From contig JALSIU010000331.1 in assembly GCA_026989715.1 (NCBI GenBank), forward strand, positions 1 through 9,004: a stretch of DNA of 9,004 bases, written 5' to 3'. This document shows positions 5,470 through 9,004 of this stretch, piece by piece. This DNA is from Methylomonas sp. (lineage in GTDB: Bacteria; Pseudomonadota; Gammaproteobacteria; Methylococcales; Methylomonadaceae). The position numbers were made by a program, and so were the translations under genes. The notes beneath the pieces were generated by a model. The model was not told the DNA's origin and did not search any database. It saw only the letters and a list, made by a program, of their open reading frames with translations. Each line of letters begins with the position of its first letter. Positions within the stretch are counted from its first letter, which is position 1.

Positions 5470-6057
5470 TTATTCTTTATCGTAACTGATATACTCAAAA
5501 ACAGTGACGATTTTTCGTACCCCTGCAACATTTTGCACAACTTTAGCCGCCGCCATACCCTCTTCTTCGTGTACAAGCCCCATTAAGTAAACCACCTTAT
5601 TTTCAGTGACCACTTTTATGCGTGTTGCATCAAAACCTGGTTTATCTGTAATGTCTGTTAAGGCATCCTTAACCTTAATAGTCAATAATGAATCTTCACT
5701 ACGCGAGCTTAGCGAACTCAATGGCGAGACAACTACCTCATTATGAACCAACTTCACACCCGAAATAATTCTTATATTGGCAACAATTGCCTCTCTCACC
5801 GCCTCTGTTTCAGCTTCACCCGTAATTAATACGCGGCCATTGTATGAAGTAACATTAACATGCGCATGATCCTTAACTGCATCTAAAGCATGTAATTCTA
5901 TTATAGCCGTATCTTCAATACGCTCATCTACGGCAATTGTGGCACTACTGCGTCTATCATGCAAAAAAGAAAGCCCTGTTATTTCTGCAAGATTATATCC
6001 TATCCTACTACATGCGGTCAGTATCGTGACCAATAAAAACACCCACACCCATTTCAT
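5470..6057 (-). CDS. dolP: DolP (YraP) dual-BON-domain outer-membrane lipoprotein
   Basis: The 195-residue lipoprotein resembles E. coli DolP, a lipid-binding protein that supports outer-membrane integrity and daughter-cell separation. The signal peptide ends in a lipobox, LTAC, with Cys16. Ser17 at +2 favours sorting to the outer membrane. Two BON domains follow: the first about 43-110, with NGRVLITGEAE, and the second about 118-190, with NKVVYLMGLVHEEE and VAGVRKIVTVFEYI. These segments align well by eye with E. coli DolP. The ATG at 6057-6055 overlaps the diaA stop as TGATG, indicating translational coupling; a GTG directly before it is an alternative. It is the last gene of the lpoA-yraN-diaA-dolP block. 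No convincing terminator follows it before the hps promoter. Confidence 0.93.
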   Translation of the reverse strand: MKWVWVFLLVTILTACSRIGYNLAEITGLSFLHDRRSSATIAVDERIEDTAIIELHALDAVKDHAHVNVTSYNGRVLITGEAETEAVREAIVANIRIISGVKLVHNEVVVSPLSSLSSRSEDSLLTIKVKDALTDITDKPGFDATRIKVVTENKVVYLMGLVHEEEGMAAAKVVQNVAGVRKIVTVFEYISYDKE

Positions 6058-6653
6058 CACAACGGATTCCCAAATAATTGGCTATCAATCAAATCACACA
6101 AACAGTGCGTAACCAACAAGTGCACTTCATGAATTCGCTGTATAGACTGACTAGGAACAGTAATGCACACATCTTGATCATGTAATAATGTTGGCAATAA
6201 CACCTCATTTTCACCAACCAATAATACAATATTGACTTGTTTATCATGGGCAGCACTAATCAATTTAGTCAAATTAGGACTACTGACATCAATACTATAC
6301 AACAACAGCACATCTGAGGTTTGCGCCAATGCACGCAATTGCTTAGCATACACATCATCATAATGCTGTTGCACACCTGCTATTGAGCTTATCAGTTGCA
6401 CATCATTCACTAAAGAAATAACCGGCAACGATGGGCGACTCCTTTCATATCGGTTAATCATCATACTGGCAAAGTATTGTGCCATTGAAACCGAAGCCGC
6501 ATTACCACAAGTCAAAACCTTCCTGTCTGCTAATAATGCATTGACTATTTTTTGAGATGCAAGCTCAATAAGCTCACACATTTCATGCATGACTATCTGC
6601 TGAGTTTGAATACTTTCCGTCATTTGATGAAGAATATTATCTTGCAAACTCAT
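6057..6653 (-). CDS. diaA: DiaA, SIS-domain DnaA initiator-associating protein
   Basis: In E. coli, DiaA forms a tetramer that binds several DnaA molecules and promotes timely assembly of the initiation complex at oriC. This 198-residue protein matches it from end to end: TESIQTQ (12-18), the SIS loop CGNAAS (49-54), RPSLPVISL (73-81), VYAKQLRAL (101-109), DVLLLYS (114-120), IHEVHLLVTHCLCDLID (174-190), and a C-terminal Leu193-Phe194. The Leu-Phe pair corresponds to residues reported as important for DnaA binding in E. coli. The sugar-phosphate loops are degenerate (SIDVSS where catalytic relatives have a STxGNS-like loop), which fits a binding role over isomerase activity. The ATG lies only 3 bp after the yraN stop and has no clear ribosome-binding site, suggesting coupling. 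GmhA is the main alternative but is disfavoured by length, context and C-terminus. Confidence 0.93.
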   Translation of the reverse strand: MSLQDNILHQMTESIQTQQIVMHEMCELIELASQKIVNALLADRKVLTCGNAASVSMAQYFASMMINRYERSRPSLPVISLVNDVQLISSIAGVQQHYDDVYAKQLRALAQTSDVLLLYSIDVSSPNLTKLISAAHDKQVNIVLLVGENEVLLPTLLHDQDVCITVPSQSIQRIHEVHLLVTHCLCDLIDSQLFGNPL

Positions 6654-6656
6654 AAT

Positions 6657-7007
6657 TTAAAATGCATTTTTCACCCATTCAGGGGCACTGCTCCCTGTTA
6701 TGGCAACCACATCAAAGCGTATGACCCGATCTATTTTATGTGTGGCGATATAATGCTTTGTCGCCGCGATAATTCGCGCTTGCTTTGCAACGGTAATGCT
6801 TTCTAAAGCACTTCCAAAACAATTATTTTTTCGATAACGAACTTCAACCACCACCAACACACCTTGTTCATCCATTAATAAATCTAACTCTCCCCACTTA
6901 CAGCGATAATTACGAGCCAGCAATGTCAGGCCTTGTCGCAATAATAACTGCAAAGCAAGTTCCTCATAATACGCCCCTTTTTGTACATTCCCAGGTTTAC
7001 TGCGCAC
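6657..7007 (-). CDS. YraN, UPF0102 nuclease-fold protein
   Basis: This is a member of the UPF0102/YraN family, small proteins with a restriction-endonuclease-like fold whose cellular role is poorly defined. Numbering from the chosen start, the family signature is intact: GxxxE near 11-15, GELDL (39-43) with Glu40 and Asp42, EVRYR (55-59) with Glu55, and RFDVVAI (97-103). The C-terminal EWVKNAF matches the E. coli protein closely. I favour a GTG start at 7007 (116 residues, GAGAG upstream, 11-bp overlap with lpoA), because it gives a usual family length. ATG starts at 7055 or 7085 would add a basic, Leu-rich leader read entirely from within lpoA, which is probably spurious. The gene lies between lpoA and diaA, the order known from E. 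coli and relatives. Confidence 0.85.
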   Translation of the reverse strand: MRSKPGNVQKGAYYEELALQLLLRQGLTLLARNYRCKWGELDLLMDEQGVLVVVEVRYRKNNCFGSALESITVAKQARIIAATKHYIATHKIDRVIRFDVVAITGSSAPEWVKNAF

Positions 7008-8922
7008 CTGCTCTCTCTTGCTTCGCCGAAACAGCTTGAGTAGCAAGACTTTCATAGCCTTCAGCCATATTTTGAACTGTTTCAACTAACTGCACCTTGC
7101 TACGCTTAAATTGCGCACAAACAAGCCGCCTCTCAATTCTATTAGAGTCATTTAACAATAAATCACCTGTTGCACCATGATACTGCACGGTACGCAACTT
7201 ATCCAAATGAGGTACTATTGTAAATGCATCTATACCAAAAGCAATTAAACTTAAGAAACTTTTGGGGAACTGCTGCCATGTCTCTTGTAAAGCTGTCATA
7301 CCCAGTTCGCCTTGGTAAACCCCTTCTAATAACCAAGGTATGCCACAGAAATTGATTTTCTCCAAATCTATGTCCTTAACTACATCAATATTACCATCAT
7401 ACACTCGAGACAATCCATAGACACTAATCGCTTCAGCACGATTATGGTAAAACTGAGGGTTAATCAGCCTGGCTTCTGGCTTACTGGCCACAATAAAGAC
7501 CACATCTACATCTTGACGCCTACGAGGGTTGCTTTCCACTTTCCCTATCACACGTTCTAAAGCCTTCAACCGATATAGACTTTCGTTTATATTTAGCATA
7601 TGCCGTACGGGGTCGCTAAAATCTTTGCTTTTTGGCGCAAAACTCTCTACTGCTAAGATATTGCCTTCCAGTCCTGTCCAAGCACCATAAAAATACTGCG
7701 CCAAACGCTCACCACGCACTGTATCAGGCCGTAAAATCAATGCATTTTTATAGCCTGCAAACCAAGCTTGATTAACCACTTGACGCACTTCATCTATCGG
7801 GCTTAAAGCAAACTGATATAAATTATTTTTGGCTAAACCTTCCACATGATTTAATGCCAAAACCGGCACAACCAAATCACCACTTGCCGCCAACTCTTTT
7901 ACTAAGGACTTACTTAGCGGCCCTATCACTAATTGTGCACCTTCAGCAATTGCCTGATGATACAAAGCAACAATACCGATAGACTGTGAAGTATCATAAA
8001 AGCGAATATTAGGGCGTAATGCATCATGCTCATCATGATAATAAGCTGCCATAAATCCTGCCTTAACGGCTGCAGCGTGCCGAGCATAAGCACCCGATTC
8101 AGGTAAGAAAACGGCAATATCACTAACCTCCCCCAATACCTTCTCTGACAAAACAAAATATTCCGATTTAATCAGTGAATTGGCAGGATGTTGAGGGTAA
8201 CGTAACTGCCAAGCATCCATTGCTGCACTAAATTCAGCACTTCCCGGTAACATCTGACGCTTTGTTATCGCCAGCGACACCCAACCGGAATACACATCAT
8301 CAAAACTCAGCTTTAATTTATCTTGTAAAGCTTGCAAAGGAAACAAGCTAAGAACATCTAAAATGGCGATAGCATTTTCTCTTTTTTGCTCTCCATCCAA
8401 ATAGCTATCTAATGCAATATGCTCACGCACACTACGACTTAGATCCCCAGTTAATGCGTATGCAAATGCAGCAGTCTGATGATACAAAGACTGTTGCTGA
8501 AAATCTAATGACACGGTAGAAATTAAATTCAAGCGACTCACGGCTTGCTCAGCATTCCCGCGTTGTAAATATATTTGTGCATACAATAAATACAACCTAT
8601 TTCGCCAAGGTTCGGTTAAGGTTGCCGGTGTCACTAAATCTGCATCATTTTTTGCAGCAATATCATCCCCTGCTTTTAGCAGAGCCTCTGCCGCCTGCAA
8701 ATAAAATAGGTTCTGTCGCACCGAAGGCTTGTCGGCCAATTGTCGATACACATTAGCCGCTTCCAAATATTTACCACTCACCAATAAACGCTGTGCTTTT
8801 TGCTCAAGCTGATTATGTTGCAATAGCACAGTGCCATCCCCCCCTGTCTGGGAAGCACACCCTGCCATTAACCATACAAAAAAAAATACGCCTAACTGCA
8901 TAAACCATCTTTTAAACAACAT
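6997..8922 (-). CDS. lpoA: LpoA, outer-membrane lipoprotein activator of PBP1A
   Basis: LpoA is anchored in the outer membrane, spans the periplasm and stimulates the peptidoglycan synthase PBP1A. The 641-residue length is close to that of E. coli LpoA (678). The signal peptide ends in the lipobox LMAGC with Cys22. Residues about 30-260 form a helical, TPR-like N-domain, with repeats such as GKYLEAANVYRQLAD and QAAEALLKAGD. From about 265 (VSDIAVFLPESGAYA) to near 610 is a periplasmic-binding-protein type I fold, with AEGAQLVIGPLSKSLV typical of LpoA. The ATG at 8922 is preceded by AGGGTGG. The 3' end overlaps yraN. No internal frameshift is seen. The neighbours yraN-diaA-dolP give the well-known gammaproteobacterial gene order. 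The 82 bases upstream contain no clear promoter that I would call. Confidence 0.94.
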   Translation of the reverse strand: MLFKRWFMQLGVFFFVWLMAGCASQTGGDGTVLLQHNQLEQKAQRLLVSGKYLEAANVYRQLADKPSVRQNLFYLQAAEALLKAGDDIAAKNDADLVTPATLTEPWRNRLYLLYAQIYLQRGNAEQAVSRLNLISTVSLDFQQQSLYHQTAAFAYALTGDLSRSVREHIALDSYLDGEQKRENAIAILDVLSLFPLQALQDKLKLSFDDVYSGWVSLAITKRQMLPGSAEFSAAMDAWQLRYPQHPANSLIKSEYFVLSEKVLGEVSDIAVFLPESGAYARHAAAVKAGFMAAYYHDEHDALRPNIRFYDTSQSIGIVALYHQAIAEGAQLVIGPLSKSLVKELAASGDLVVPVLALNHVEGLAKNNLYQFALSPIDEVRQVVNQAWFAGYKNALILRPDTVRGERLAQYFYGAWTGLEGNILAVESFAPKSKDFSDPVRHMLNINESLYRLKALERVIGKVESNPRRRQDVDVVFIVASKPEARLINPQFYHNRAEAISVYGLSRVYDGNIDVVKDIDLEKINFCGIPWLLEGVYQGELGMTALQETWQQFPKSFLSLIAFGIDAFTIVPHLDKLRTVQYHGATGDLLLNDSNRIERRLVCAQFKRSKVQLVETVQNMAEGYESLATQAVSAKQERAGAQ

Positions 8923-9004
8923 AACCCACCCTATTTCTCAAGTTCACACCGCTCCCACTCAATTGTTCAAGCATCATTAATACACCCAAGTCAATCAGTA
9001 ATGA

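Noticed and set aside
6552..6806. Plus-strand open frame across diaA and yraN
   Set aside because: It is antisense to two well-supported genes and encodes no recognisable domain.
8989..8994. TTGACT on the minus strand as a -35 box for lpoA
   Set aside because: No acceptable -10 box is found 16-18 bases downstream, so I did not call a promoter.
8923..9004. ATG at 9001 as the start of a divergent rsmI, which neighbours lpoA in E. coli
   Set aside because: Only four bases remain after and including the ATG, so neither coding nor identity can be judged.

Overview
The window comes from an AT-rich (roughly 40% GC by eye, not counted) gammaproteobacterium that grows on one-carbon compounds, most likely a methanotroph of the Methylococcales. 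Two things point there. A ribulose monophosphate (RuMP) formaldehyde-fixation cluster (hexulose-phosphate synthase, hexulose-phosphate isomerase, transketolase, transaldolase) lies beside a typically gammaproteobacterial envelope and replication block, lpoA-yraN-diaA-dolP. No methane or methanol oxidation gene is in view, so methanotrophy itself is inference. All supported genes read on the minus strand, so transcription runs from high to low coordinates.

Layout in the direction of transcription: (1) 8922-5470 is a compact operon of lpoA (activator of PBP1A), yraN (UPF0102 nuclease-fold protein), diaA (SIS-domain DnaA partner) and dolP (dual-BON outer-membrane lipoprotein). Its junctions overlap or are only 3 bp apart. 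(2) 5469-5186 is an intergenic region with a good sigma70-type promoter for hps and a cluster of GCTTAA hexamers, including a 15-bp palindrome. (3) 5185-3983 holds hps and hpi, 15 bp apart and closed by a strong intrinsic terminator. (4) 3854-1869 is tkt, followed by an 11-bp-stem hairpin. (5) 1752-387 is a cassette of three small genes I do not recognise as a named family. All three encode copies of a short motif, [ST][GS]V-x-[KR]Y[LVI], with 4, 2 and 6 copies (12 in total). (6) 386-92 is non-coding, with one perfect hairpin and one terminator-like hairpin with a U-tract. (7) 91-1 is the start of transaldolase, which runs off the window.

HPS condenses formaldehyde with ribulose 5-phosphate, PHI converts the product to fructose 6-phosphate, and Tkt and Tal help regenerate the acceptor. 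The cassette sits between tkt and tal, inside the set of genes that performs this cycle. Its first protein looks like a single-pass membrane protein: signal peptide, duplicated periplasmic segment, one membrane helix, then a cytoplasmic tail with four motif copies. The second is a 76-residue protein with an amphipathic-looking N-terminus and two copies. The third is a soluble-looking 121-residue string of six copies. The simplest reading, which is inference, is a multivalent membrane-plus-soluble scaffold whose helical peptides dock onto an unknown partner, possibly a central-carbon enzyme. This is the part of the window most likely to be undescribed. I saw no tRNA, rRNA, CRISPR array, transposase or insertion sequence.
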